Assembly (NCBI RefSeq): GCF_000300195.1
Contig: NZ_AMQH01000009.1
Span: 124,001-188,000, forward strand
Reading direction: 5' to 3'
Source of the DNA: Clostridium tunisiense TJ
Lineage (GTDB): Bacteria; Bacillota; Clostridia; Clostridiales; Clostridiaceae
DNA length: 64,000 nt
Translations under genes and position numbers: made by a program
Shown: positions 25,373 through 34,490 of the stretch, in pieces
Position numbering within the stretch: the stretch's first letter is position 1
Layout of the letters: every line of letters starts with the position of its first letter
The notes under the pieces: model-generated
The model's database searches: none
The model's input: only the letters and a program-made list of their open reading frames with translations
What the model was told of the DNA's origin: nothing

Positions 25373-26407
25373 CTATTCCCTCCCCCATTGTTCTCTTAAA
25401 GACTTAATTAATTCAGGTGGCTCAATCTTTGGTGCTCTAGGATCTAGAAGCCAGGTCTTTGCCTTGTGAGTTGGACTTACTTCAAAGTAAGGTGGTCTTT
25501 CTACAAAGTCAATTTTTAGAGCCTTTGGATTACGAGGTGCAAAGGCATCCCCTTTTATTTCATTGAATAAATTTGGAGGAGTTCCTTTAATAGAATATAA
25601 TGGCTGACCCTTTACCCCAAGCTGTGGAAGAGAAGAAAGCAATGCCCAGGTGTATGGATGCTGAGGGTTATAAAAAACTTCCTCAGCTGTGCCAATTTCT
25701 ACCAAGTCTCCTGCATACATAACAGCAATTCTATCTGCTACCTTAGCAACTACCCCTAAATCATGAGTTATATATACTATAGTAAGATTATATTTAGCTT
25801 GTATCTTTTTTAATAGCTGAATTATTTGAGCTTGAATAGTTACATCCAAGGCTGTGGTTGGTTCATCACAAATTAGAATCTTGGGATTACAAGCAACAGC
25901 TACTGCAATTACTACTCTTTGACGCATACCACCTGAAAATTCGTGTGGATATTGATCATATCTTTCCTCTGCATTATAAATTCCTACATCCTTTAAAATT
26001 TCTATAACCACTTTTTTTGCGCTTTCACCCTTTAAGCCTTGGTGAAGCTCTACAGCTTCTTCAACTTGACTTCCTATGGTTCTAAGTGGATTTAAGGCAG
26101 TCATTGGGTCCTGAAATACCATAGCAATTTCTTTCCCTCTAATTTTAACCCACTGCTTTTCTGTCTTAAAAGCTGCTAAGTCTTCACCCTTGTATAAAAC
26201 ACTTCCTGACTCCACCCATCCATTTCCATCTAAAAGTCCCATAAAGGCTTTTGTAAAAACGGACTTACCAGAACCTGATTCCCCAACTACTGCAATGCTC
26301 TCTCCCTCTATTAAATCTAAAGAAGCCTCTCTAATTGCTGTAAGCACCTTACCCCGAAGGTTAAACTTTATAACTAAATCTTTTACTGATAAAATTACAT
26401 TTTCCAT
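25373..26407 (-). CDS. oppD: oligopeptide ABC transporter ATP-binding protein OppD
   Basis: 344 residues. Walker A GESGSGKSV, signature FSGGMRQR, Walker B ILICDEPTTALD and H-loop YITHDLG are complete. The C-terminus has the oligo_HPY signature (QHPYTWALLSSLP). It powers peptide import together with OppF. The ATG at 26407 follows AGGAGGTGCAAA; an in-frame ATG 51 nt upstream overlaps oppC and is rejected. The stop lies three bases before the oppF GTG. Confidence 0.93.
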   Translation of the reverse strand: MENVILSVKDLVIKFNLRGKVLTAIREASLDLIEGESIAVVGESGSGKSVFTKAFMGLLDGNGWVESGSVLYKGEDLAAFKTEKQWVKIRGKEIAMVFQDPMTALNPLRTIGSQVEEAVELHQGLKGESAKKVVIEILKDVGIYNAEERYDQYPHEFSGGMRQRVVIAVAVACNPKILICDEPTTALDVTIQAQIIQLLKKIQAKYNLTIVYITHDLGVVAKVADRIAVMYAGDLVEIGTAEEVFYNPQHPYTWALLSSLPQLGVKGQPLYSIKGTPPNLFNEIKGDAFAPRNPKALKIDFVERPPYFEVSPTHKAKTWLLDPRAPKIEPPELIKSLREQWGRE

Positions 26408-26417
26408 TTTGCACCTC

Positions 26418-27380
26418 CTAAACATGATTTCTTGGGTCTGCTGCATCTGCAAAGGCATTCCCTAGAATGTAGAAGGATATAGTAACCATAGAAAGTACTA
26501 TAGCTGGAAAAATTAACTGATAACGGAGAGAAGGTGACATCATTATAAGTCTTCCTTCATTAATTAAATTACCTAAGGAAGGTGTATCTAGTGGTAGTCC
26601 TAACCCTATATAAGTTAAGAACACTTCATATCCAATAGCTCCTGGAATTGCTAAGGCTATTCTTAGCATTATTACGGACACTAAATATGGAAGTAGATTC
26701 TTTAATATAATTCTTCTAGTTGGGGTTCCAAGACACCTTGAAGCTAGGTTGTACTCTCTATCTCTTATTATAATAATTTGGTTACGAATAAATCTTGCCA
26801 TACCAACCCAGCTGGTCATACATATAGCAAAAATCAGAGTAGATACGCTTGGTCTTAAAATATAAGCAAGTAAAACTAAGAGTATGGTAGTAGGTATGTT
26901 ATCTATAACATTATAAATTTGAGTTATTATTTTATCTAAACTTCTTACATAACCCCAAAGTGCACCAACAAAAATTCCAATAATAGCTTCACAAATTCCT
27001 ACAGCTACCCCAATAAATAAAGATGTACGAGTTCCACTCCATATACGGGACCATAAATCTTGTCCTATAGAGTTTGTTCCAAACCAAAACTCACCACTTG
27101 GCACTTGATTTCTAAGTTGTACTCCTGAATTATTAGTGTATATCTGTGTTGGTAGTTTTTGATTTGGAAGATAGGGTTGTATAATTGTAAAGGCAACTAT
27201 TACAAACATTAAAATTAATAAAGCAGCAGCAGTTTTATTTTTTAAAAACACCTGCCAGGTTGAGCGCCAGTAGGAGTAATTTGAGTACCCTGTACGCTCT
27301 GCTGCATCTGCATCATACTCAGCCAGTTCAAATAAGGAATCATTAATACTATCTGCAGTTTTATCAAACTTTTTACTCAT
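26418..27380 (-). CDS. oppC: oligopeptide ABC transporter permease OppC
   Basis: 320 residues, six hydrophobic segments. The N-terminal cytoplasmic region (OppC_N type) is followed by a TM helix near 48-70. A long extracytoplasmic loop contains FGTNSIGQDLWSR, a typical OppC block. The EAA-like loop reads ASRCLGTPTRRIILKNLLP. The start overlaps the oppB stop by one base (TAATG). Confidence 0.92.
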   Translation of the reverse strand: MSKKFDKTADSINDSLFELAEYDADAAERTGYSNYSYWRSTWQVFLKNKTAAALLILMFVIVAFTIIQPYLPNQKLPTQIYTNNSGVQLRNQVPSGEFWFGTNSIGQDLWSRIWSGTRTSLFIGVAVGICEAIIGIFVGALWGYVRSLDKIITQIYNVIDNIPTTILLVLLAYILRPSVSTLIFAICMTSWVGMARFIRNQIIIIRDREYNLASRCLGTPTRRIILKNLLPYLVSVIMLRIALAIPGAIGYEVFLTYIGLGLPLDTPSLGNLINEGRLIMMSPSLRYQLIFPAIVLSMVTISFYILGNAFADAADPRNHV

Positions 27381-28324
27381 TATCTTGCACCTTCTTTCTT
27401 CTCAAGTTTAATACGTGGATCCACTACAGCCATCATTATATCTCCAAGGAAAAGCCCTAAAATGCTAATGGTTGCAAATATTAATACCAAAGCTTGAACT
27501 AGAGGATTGTCTTGCCTTTGTATTGCATCAACTAATAAGCCACCCATTCCTGGTATAGAGTATAATGATTCGATATATAGTGATCCTGAAATAGTTAAAA
27601 GTAAAGATGAAGGTAAGTATTGAGCCATAGGTATAAAAGCATTTCTCATAACATGCTTAAACATAATTACTGTACTTGTAAGTCCCTTTGCTCTTGCAAG
27701 TCTAATATAATCCTTGTTTAATTCATCTACCATATATCTACGCATCCACATTGCATATCCTGCTGTACTTCCAAGAGACATAGATATTAGAGGAAGTATC
27801 CAACTAGAAGGATTACTCTTATTAAAAAGCATTGGTAAGTTTAATCCATCTGTAACATATAACTGAAGGAACAAATAATAAACTGCAGCGGGTACAGCAT
27901 TAATAAATACTATGTATCCCGTACCAATCTTGTCCCAAAATTTCTTTTTACTTCTTGCCATCATTACCCCAAGGGATAATCCGCAAGTTAAAGATAGTGC
28001 CATTGCTCCTACCCCAAAGGCTATGGAATATGGTAGCTTTGTTTTAATTATTTCTCCTACAGGAACCTTGGGCCTATACTTTATAGATTCTCCCAAATCT
28101 CCCTTTGCTAGCTTTACATAGAACTTCCCAAGTTGAACAGGCAGTGGGTCTCTAAGTCCCATATTAGTTAAGATGATTTCTTTTTGTTCTGTGTCTAACT
28201 TATCATAATTTCCTGAGAAATACCCTTCTTCAGGCATTAATCTCATTAAAAGAAACACTGCTGTAATAACGAAAAATAGTGTGAATATAGATTGACCAAC
28301 TTTTTTACATAGGTATTTTAACAT
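27380..28324 (-). CDS. oppB: oligopeptide ABC transporter permease OppB
   Basis: 314 residues, six hydrophobic segments. GDLGES...PV with the following TM and the EAA loop YIRLARAKGLTSTVIMFKHVMRNAFIP identify an OppB-type permease; LPEEGYFSGNYD replaces the usual external loop. The ATG at 28324 follows AAGGGAGC; an ATG 36 nt upstream lacks a site. A 225-nt gap with a partial terminator separates it from oppA. Confidence 0.92.
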   Translation of the reverse strand: MLKYLCKKVGQSIFTLFFVITAVFLLMRLMPEEGYFSGNYDKLDTEQKEIILTNMGLRDPLPVQLGKFYVKLAKGDLGESIKYRPKVPVGEIIKTKLPYSIAFGVGAMALSLTCGLSLGVMMARSKKKFWDKIGTGYIVFINAVPAAVYYLFLQLYVTDGLNLPMLFNKSNPSSWILPLISMSLGSTAGYAMWMRRYMVDELNKDYIRLARAKGLTSTVIMFKHVMRNAFIPMAQYLPSSLLLTISGSLYIESLYSIPGMGGLLVDAIQRQDNPLVQALVLIFATISILGLFLGDIMMAVVDPRIKLEKKEGAR

Positions 28325-28427
28325 CCCATCAGCTCCCTTTGTTACAGGTAGTATTAACACATCTTAAAATAATGAACACTTTAATCTAGTTCAATTATCT
28401 GTTATTTGAATTTAACTTGTTATTATA

Positions 28428-28462
28428 AGAAGCAAGGACTACTAATTGCAATCCCTGCTTCT
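28428..28462 (-). terminator. attenuating stem-loop between oppA and oppB
   Basis: AGAAGCAGGG/CCTTGCTTCT stem on the minus strand, followed only by TTATAAT. A leaky terminator here would give more binding protein than permease, as is common in opp operons (inference). Confidence 0.5.
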
Positions 28463-28517
28463 ATTAACTAATAAACAAGTTCACTTTATTCAACGGCTTT
28501 AATAGAATACTTTGCTC

Positions 28518-28536
28518 CTCCATAAGTAATATGGAG
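28518..28536 (-). other. small hairpin just after oppA stop
   Basis: Perfect CTCCATA/TATGGAG stem with a 5-nt loop and no T-run. It may protect the oppA mRNA 3' end. Confidence 0.4.
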
Positions 28537-28549
28537 AAAACTATATTTT

Positions 28550-30373
28550 TTACTCTGCTGATTTTAGAGCTTTAGCACGTTCTTTTTCCCATTCTTCAAA
28601 ATTCTTCTTGTAAGTTTCAGTGTTCATTGCCTTTTCCATGATAACCATACCCTTGAACTTGTAGTTAGATACTCCAAATGGCGCATATTGAGATGTAAAT
28701 GGATCAAGTTTTGATGCCATAAATCCACCACCACCAAGGCCATAAGGAACTACGAAGGCTTCGTTGATTAAGAAAGCTTCAGCTTTTGCAAAGCCTTCAT
28801 AACGTTTTTTCATATCTAAGGTTTCTGCTTTAGCTGCATTAACTAGGTTTTCATATTTACTCTTCCCATTAGCTTCTGCATAGCCTTCAGCCATATGTGG
28901 CCAGCAGTAGTTGCTATCTGGTGTAAATGGGTCTGTGTAAGTTTCTGGGTCTAAGTAGTCTGGGCCCCAGTTAACTTCCATGAATGCAAAGTTTCCAGCA
29001 CGTCTTGTTCCATTTAAGAAACCTGTTGGTTGATGTGGCAATAAAACTATATCAATATAATCTTTTCCTAAAGCCTTTTCCATTTGCTGCTCTACTACTT
29101 GAGCACGATTTGTCCATTCAGTAGAACCTGTGTTATACGGCATTAATACTTTTACAGGGAAGGTTGCTTTATCCTTTAACTCTTCCATTGCCTTAGTTTT
29201 ATAATCTAAAGCAGCCTTAGTATCAAAGGTATCCTTCTCAGAAATTTTCTTTAAATCTCCAAGTTTTGTGTAATCTGTTCCTTTCAAGCTTACAAAATTC
29301 CTTGGAGTTATAGTATTACTTAATCTTCTTTCAGGCTCATAAGGCTCAGAAGTTAACATTGCAGATTTTTTATCTAAAGCAGCCGCAAGGGATTTACGGA
29401 AGTTAGCATTGTTAACAACTCTCTTCCAGTTATCTGGCTCATGCTCTGGTGCAAATTTTGGATTAAAGTTAAAAGTATAGAAGAAAGAATAAAAACTTGT
29501 ACTAGCAGGTCTTACCTGTTCTTTTTTAGTTGCATCCTTCATCCACTCATCTATAGAAGAAGATGGTACAGTGGTATCTGTAATTTCTCCACGTAAATAA
29601 AGCTCTGGGGATAAAGTGGCAGCTTCTTTGTTGTAAATGTAGTTTAACTTTTTAATATAAACATGGTCTTTGTCCCAATAATTTTCATTAGCTACAAATT
29701 CTCTCTTGCTCTGTGGTTCGTAGGTTTGTAAAATATAGGCTCCATTATATAATATTTTAGTATTATCTGTTCCAAACTTATCTCCGGTTTCTTCTAAGAA
29801 CTTACCATTTGCAGGCATAAAACAAACATAAGTAACCATAGATAAGAAGTATGGTTTTGGTGATTCTAAAGTGTACTCAATTGTATTCTTATCAACTGCT
29901 TTAATTCCTACCTGAGAGAAATCAGTGATTTCACCTTTAAAATACTTTTCTCCATTTTTCAAGGCTCCGTAGGCTATGTTTGCAGTACTTGAGTTGTTTT
30001 TTGAATTAAGCACATACTTCATTCCGTCAACAAAATCTTGTGCTGTAACTTCAGCGTATTCTTTACCATCATTGGTATACCATTTAACTCCTTCACGAAG
30101 TTTAAAGGTCCAAGTTAATCCATCTTCAGATACCTTCCATTCTTTCGCTAAAGATGGCTGAACAACTCCGTTTTTATCATATTCAACTAGACAATCAACT
30201 ACATTGGCCGCTGCTGCAAACTCATTTTCACTGGCAGTTATTAAGTAGTTTAAAGTAGTATACTCTCCTGAGTATACTGTTGAATAGTCTGCACTTGTGG
30301 GAACTTTCCCTTTGCCACAACCAGATAGCAACATTGTAGCAACCATTACTAATGCTATTAACTTTCTTTTCAT
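28550..30373 (-). CDS. oppA: oligopeptide-binding lipoprotein OppA
   Basis: 607 residues. The signal peptide MKRKLIALVMVATMLLSGCG carries the lipobox LSGC, so the mature protein is lipid-anchored. It then has the SBP_bac_5 fold (KEWKVSEDGLTWTFKLREG, ALDKKSA, NWGPDYLDPETY). It is longer than most (about 530-550 residues). It captures peptides for OppBCDF. The ATG at 30373 follows AAGGAGG; an ATG 24 nt upstream is rejected. First gene of the operon. Confidence 0.9.
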   Translation of the reverse strand: MKRKLIALVMVATMLLSGCGKGKVPTSADYSTVYSGEYTTLNYLITASENEFAAAANVVDCLVEYDKNGVVQPSLAKEWKVSEDGLTWTFKLREGVKWYTNDGKEYAEVTAQDFVDGMKYVLNSKNNSSTANIAYGALKNGEKYFKGEITDFSQVGIKAVDKNTIEYTLESPKPYFLSMVTYVCFMPANGKFLEETGDKFGTDNTKILYNGAYILQTYEPQSKREFVANENYWDKDHVYIKKLNYIYNKEAATLSPELYLRGEITDTTVPSSSIDEWMKDATKKEQVRPASTSFYSFFYTFNFNPKFAPEHEPDNWKRVVNNANFRKSLAAALDKKSAMLTSEPYEPERRLSNTITPRNFVSLKGTDYTKLGDLKKISEKDTFDTKAALDYKTKAMEELKDKATFPVKVLMPYNTGSTEWTNRAQVVEQQMEKALGKDYIDIVLLPHQPTGFLNGTRRAGNFAFMEVNWGPDYLDPETYTDPFTPDSNYCWPHMAEGYAEANGKSKYENLVNAAKAETLDMKKRYEGFAKAEAFLINEAFVVPYGLGGGGFMASKLDPFTSQYAPFGVSNYKFKGMVIMEKAMNTETYKKNFEEWEKERAKALKSAE

Positions 30374-30410
30374 GAGTGGCCTCCTTATAATTTCCATTAA
30401 TTTATTTTAA

Positions 30411-30437
30411 TGAGTCCTGAGTATTTTGTGTGACTCA
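30411..30437. promoter_or_regulatory. inverted repeat in the oppA leader
   Basis: TGAGTC(14 nt)GACTCA lies about 40 nt upstream of the oppA start, in the region between the likely promoter and the ribosome-binding site. A possible protein operator or a chance repeat. Confidence 0.3.
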
Positions 30438-30651
30438 AATAAAAACCTTTTTAAATGTTGCAAATATACTTGTTTACCACATAGATATTATGTGAGAAGA
30501 TAAAATATGTATAAAAGATTAATTTTTTATACTTTTTTTAAACCTTATTTTAAATAGTTTAATAATGAATTTATTATTTTTTTCATAAATATACTGTATA
30601 AATATTCAAAATCAGCTAAAATGCTACTAACTTTAGGGGGGATGATTTAAT

Positions 30652-32088
30652 ATGAAAAGTTCCAATTTAATAATCCATAATAACTCTGAGTCCTTTATGG
30701 AAGGAAACTTTATAAACACTTCACTTTTAACAGAAAAAGGCACTATAGAATTGCAGTGTAATCACGGGGTTTATTCAAGGGAAGGGAGTTATATCTCAAC
30801 AGTTATAAACACTTCGCCCTTTGAATCCTTAATTATCTCTTGGAATGTAATTACTCCAAAGAATACTAAAATTAGAGTATGGGGAAGAGTCTTCGTAGAT
30901 GATACTTGGAGTAGCTGGCTTTCCTTAGGCACTTGGGCTACAAATAGTGATAGATTTAGTAGCTGTGAAAATACTTCTGATAAACTCGCCTCTGTGAGCA
31001 CAGATACCTTAAAGATTAAAGGTGATGGAAACACTGCTTCTGCTCTCCAATATAAAATAGAATTCTTCTCTGAAGATGGAGAAACTACTCCATCTCTAAG
31101 CCTTGTAGCTGCTACTATTAAAAACACCTTAGCTGGTCAAAATATTCCTCTAGCTTATAAGGATAATGTTAGAAAGGAAGTAATAGATAACTATGAGGGA
31201 GTTCTTCCTGTATACCCCTACTCTCAAATGACAAAGGATCCTAAAATCGCTCATGTAATGTGCAGTGCCACAAGTACCTCAATGGTTTTAAGATTTCACG
31301 GTGTGGACATAACCCCTGAGGAAGTAGCTTTTGGTCTTTATGATTCACATTATAAAGGCTTTGGTAATTGGATATTCAATACAGCTTATATCTCCTCCTT
31401 TGGATTAGAATCCTATGTGGCTTACTTTCATTCTATAGAAGATTTAAAGAGAGAGCTTATTAAAGGAAACCCCGTGATTGTAAGTGTCCGTTATAAACAA
31501 CCTGATTGTGATAAAAGCCTTCCTGTAATAACCAACGCAGCTTGCTCCTTTACTTTTGGTCATATCATTGTAGTTAAAGGGTTTGTTATAGAAGAAGGTA
31601 AGGAATATGTGGTAGTTAACGATCCTGCTGCTAAAACTGATGTTGGGGTTTCTTTAAGATATGCACTTGAGGAATTCTTAGCTGCCTGGGGTGGAAGAGT
31701 AGCTTATGTGATTCATAAAAATAAAGCCATAACACCTGCTCCTGAAAGAATTAAGGTTCAATTTAAGCCTACTGGACAAAAAAAAGAAAATAATAGTATA
31801 TCTTATGAAGAATATAAGCTTTTTGCTGAAGGTGAGGAAATAACCCTTAAGAAGCAAGGTCCTTGTAGTATTATGTTCAAACCTCAAAAGAAAGAAAGGT
31901 ATAGTTATTATTTAAACATTGAAGAAGTATTAGATGATAGTCTAATGGTGGAAGAAGAAAGTACTTCTTTATGGATTTCCCATGAGAATATATTAGGCAT
32001 TAGTAATTTAGAAAACCAGCAAGCTTATGACTTTAGAATTGTTTGTCAGAATGCTGTAACTTATGATGGAGTTCTTACTATTAGTTAA
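30652..32088 (+). CDS. C39-like cysteine peptidase family protein
   Basis: 478 residues. Residues about 185-345 match the peptidase C39_2 pattern: Cys204 (HVMCSATSTSMVL), His304 (FGHIIVVKG) and Asp324 (VVNDPAA). The N-terminal 160 residues form a beta-rich domain (YSREGSYISTV, WGRVFVDDTWSSW) and residues 365-478 a second beta domain. No signal peptide is visible, so it may be cytoplasmic or exported unconventionally. It is divergent from the opp operon, which suggests but does not prove a link with peptide use. GGGGGGATGATTTAAT precedes the ATG. Confidence 0.7.
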   Translation: MKSSNLIIHNNSESFMEGNFINTSLLTEKGTIELQCNHGVYSREGSYISTVINTSPFESLIISWNVITPKNTKIRVWGRVFVDDTWSSWLSLGTWATNSDRFSSCENTSDKLASVSTDTLKIKGDGNTASALQYKIEFFSEDGETTPSLSLVAATIKNTLAGQNIPLAYKDNVRKEVIDNYEGVLPVYPYSQMTKDPKIAHVMCSATSTSMVLRFHGVDITPEEVAFGLYDSHYKGFGNWIFNTAYISSFGLESYVAYFHSIEDLKRELIKGNPVIVSVRYKQPDCDKSLPVITNAACSFTFGHIIVVKGFVIEEGKEYVVVNDPAAKTDVGVSLRYALEEFLAAWGGRVAYVIHKNKAITPAPERIKVQFKPTGQKKENNSISYEEYKLFAEGEEITLKKQGPCSIMFKPQKKERYSYYLNIEEVLDDSLMVEEESTSLWISHENILGISNLENQQAYDFRIVCQNAVTYDGVLTIS

Positions 32089-32097
32089 ATTTATGTG

Positions 32098-32127
32098 AAA
32101 AAGCGTGTTCTAGCACGCTTTTTATAT
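32098..32127 (+). terminator. intrinsic terminator
   Basis: AAAAAGCGTG...CACGCTTTTT stem directly after the stop at 32088, with a T5 tail. Confidence 0.9.
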
Positions 32128-32490
32128 TTCTAAAATTATCTAACAAGCATTTCACTTTCTTTAATACTTTAGATGAAAATTTGACGCCTATCTAAAAGGG
32201 TGTGCAAATTATTTCTCCAAAATATGATTAAACTTCATTTATTAAGTCTTCATATGTATTAATAAAATTACAGTTACCTTATTATTTTATGGTGAAAAAT
32301 AAAGGCAGAGCCGAAGCTCCGCCAGATATAATAAAAAGTGAACAATTCATCTTGTTCAATATCCTATAAGGAAAACTATTCTCCTTATAGTTTTCCACTG
32401 CTTCAAAGCTTTAATTCCCATGGGAAAGCCTTATCTTAAATTTACTTTAATGCTATTAAGCCTGTCCAGTTTTTTTCTTTTAAAAAGTCT
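32128..32490. other. intergenic region with several hairpins
   Basis: No gene. On the minus strand GGCGGAGC-TTCG-GCTCTGCC followed by TTTATTTTT (32324-32295) is a good terminator for the 32491-32976 gene. Two overlapping stems around 32365-32398 (CTATAAGGA/TCCTTATAG and GGAAAACTA/TAGTTTTCC) are mutually exclusive. Confidence 0.55.
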
Positions 32491-32976
32491 CTAAATAAAT
32501 GGATTAGCTGGGAAGAAGATATCGAATAAAAATGATAATCTTACAGTTTGTCCAGCTGGTATAACCACATCTACACGTCCTATAGAATTTGAAGTTATTG
32601 CTTCTTCTGAGTTTGGTTGAACTATTATTGTTTGAGTTGGCCCTTCTCCAGCTACATTAATTGTTACTGGGAATGATGACAAGTTTCTTACTATAATAGT
32701 ACCAAAAGGAAATATTGGATCAGCTGCATTCAAGCAATTTCTAAAAGCAGTGCCAGTATAAATAGTCTCGGCAGTTTGTTGTCCTGTATTGTTAGTTCTT
32801 ACTAAATTTAAAGCAAATTGCTGATGGATTAGTGGGCACTCAACATCTGGAGCCACACTATAACTAATTAGTTCACTGTTGAATGGGCAGTTAAAGAATC
32901 TTCTGTCATTGTAGTACCTGCCACAGCCATTGTTGTTATCTGAATCATAAGAATTTATTCTTGTATTTTCACTCAT
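32491..32976 (-). CDS. hypothetical beta-sandwich protein, possibly DUF3992/endospore-appendage-like
   Basis: 161 residues with no signal peptide. The N-terminus is Asn/Cys-rich (DNNNGCGRYY, Cys at about 18, 30 and 47). The rest alternates short strands (GTIIVRNLSSFPVTINVAG, TQTIIVQPNSEEAITSNSIG, RVDVVIPAG), like small jelly-roll proteins. The strand pattern and N-terminal cysteines recall DUF3992 proteins that build endospore appendages in Bacillus. The resemblance is by eye only. A spore-surface role is a hypothesis. Confidence 0.4.
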   Translation of the reverse strand: MSENTRINSYDSDNNNGCGRYYNDRRFFNCPFNSELISYSVAPDVECPLIHQQFALNLVRTNNTGQQTAETIYTGTAFRNCLNAADPIFPFGTIIVRNLSSFPVTINVAGEGPTQTIIVQPNSEEAITSNSIGRVDVVIPAGQTVRLSFLFDIFFPANPFI

Positions 32977-33112
32977 ATATTACACCTCATTAACTTTTTG
33001 AGACAAAAATAGATGCTTGTCCCTATTACATTATATTCCTCTACGAAAGTATGTGTGCATAGATTGCCTTTTGTTTTTAATTGCATTTTTTATTTTCATA
33101 TTATTTAGGTTA

Positions 33113-33170
33113 TTGACAAAGCATAAACAAGGAGTATATACTGTATATATAGTTTATATACAGTATATAC
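33113..33170 (+). promoter_or_regulatory. promoter with perfect palindromic operator of the YtrA-type operon
   Basis: TTGACA (33113-33118), then TATACT or TATATA around 33135-33142. Over the -10 lies a perfect 16-bp inverted repeat, GTATATACTGTATATA (33134-33149) and its complement (33155-33170), with a 5-bp spacer. A regulator bound there would block transcription, so autorepression by the adjacent GntR-family protein is expected. Confidence 0.8.
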
Positions 33171-33191
33171 CCTTTAGTAAAGGAGCTAGCT

Positions 33192-33569
33192 ATGAATATT
33201 ATTATTTCAAATTCATCAGGGGAACCCATATACGAACAAATAACTAACCAAGTTAAAAGTGCCATAATGAAAGGAGAACTTTCAGAGTGCGAACTTCTTC
33301 CCTCAATAAGACTTTTAGCAAAAGAGCTTCAAATAAGCGTTATCACAACAAAGCGTGCTTATGAAGAGCTTGAACGAGAAGGATTTATCGAAACTGTACC
33401 TGGAAAAGGTTCTTATGTATCAAGTCAAAATAAAGAACTATTGAAAGAAAAAAGACTAAAAGAGCTAGAAAACAAATTAACTGAAGTAATTACAGAAAGT
33501 AAGCTAATTGGATTAACTCTTTTAGAGCTTGAAGAAATGCTTAGGCTGCTTTTCAATGAAGATAGCTAA
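33192..33569 (+). CDS. GntR-family regulator, YtrA subfamily
   Basis: 125 residues. The winged helix-turn-helix covers residues 8-75 (PIYEQITNQVKSAI, LPSIRLLAKELQ, TTKRAYEELEREGFI, GKGSYV). Only a short C-terminal dimerisation helix pair follows, typical of YtrA-type repressors that control ABC transporters. AAAGGAGC precedes the ATG. It is the first gene of a three-gene operon with an ATPase and an ABC-2 permease; see the operator at 33134-33170. Confidence 0.9.
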   Translation: MNIIISNSSGEPIYEQITNQVKSAIMKGELSECELLPSIRLLAKELQISVITTKRAYEELEREGFIETVPGKGSYVSSQNKELLKEKRLKELENKLTEVITESKLIGLTLLELEEMLRLLFNEDS

Positions 33570-33629
33570 GTTTATGGATAGTAAGCTTTGTTTAGGTTAT
33601 ATTAAGTTTTTCCTAAAGGAGGAATTACC

Positions 33630-34490
33630 ATGGAAAATATATTAGAAATCAATAATTTGAATAAATGCTATAAAGGGTTTTCCTTGAAAAATGTGAGTTT
33701 TTCCTTAAAACCCGGTTTTGTCATGGGCTTTATAGGTCCTAATGGTGCAGGAAAAAGTACAACTATTAAACTTATAATGAATTTAATAAAAAAAGATAGT
33801 GGCACTATTAACATCTTTGGTAAAGACAATATCGATAATGAGAAAGAAGTAAAATCGAAAATTGGCTTTGTATATGATGAAAATTATTACTATGAAGATT
33901 TAACCATTAAAGATATGAAAAATATTTTAGCACCCTTTTATGCGAATTGGGATAATAAAGTTTATGATAAATATATAAAAGACTTTAATTTACCTTCAAA
34001 TAAGAAAATTAAAGAGCTTTCTAAAGGAATGAAAATGAAGTTTTCTTTAGCCATTGCACTATCCCACAAAGCAGAACTTATTATAATGGATGAGCCTACA
34101 GCAGGATTAGACCCAGTGTTTAGAAGCGAGCTTCTAGATATTCTTTATGGAATAATCCAAGATGAAAATGTAAGTATTTTCTTTTCAACCCATATTACAA
34201 ATGACTTGGAAAAAATAGCAGATTTTATAACTTTCATAAATAATGGCGAGATTGTATTCTCAGAATCAAAGGATAAGATACTTGAGGATTACGCTATTGT
34301 TAAAGGTAAAAAGGAGCTTTTGGATTCTGATATCCGTAAGGAATTTATTTCACTTCGTGAGAATAGCTTTGGGTTTGAAGGATTAACAAACAATCCCCCT
34401 CATATAAGAAAACTGTTTAATGGAGAGGTCATTATTGAAAGACCTACCTTAGAAGATATTTTAGTTTACACAGTAAGGGGGAATGCCTAA
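33630..34490 (+). CDS. ABC transporter ATP-binding protein (ABC-2 exporter)
   Basis: 286 residues. Walker A GPNGAGKST, signature LSKGMKMK (variant of LSGGQ), Walker B LIIMDEPTAGLDP and H-loop FSTHIT are present. The C-terminal third is typical of YtrB/BcrA-type ATPases. AAAGGAGG precedes the ATG. The stop overlaps the permease start (TAATG). Substrate unknown; related operons respond to cell-wall-active compounds or peptides. Confidence 0.9.
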   Translation: MENILEINNLNKCYKGFSLKNVSFSLKPGFVMGFIGPNGAGKSTTIKLIMNLIKKDSGTINIFGKDNIDNEKEVKSKIGFVYDENYYYEDLTIKDMKNILAPFYANWDNKVYDKYIKDFNLPSNKKIKELSKGMKMKFSLAIALSHKAELIIMDEPTAGLDPVFRSELLDILYGIIQDENVSIFFSTHITNDLEKIADFITFINNGEIVFSESKDKILEDYAIVKGKKELLDSDIRKEFISLRENSFGFEGLTNNPPHIRKLFNGEVIIERPTLEDILVYTVRGNA

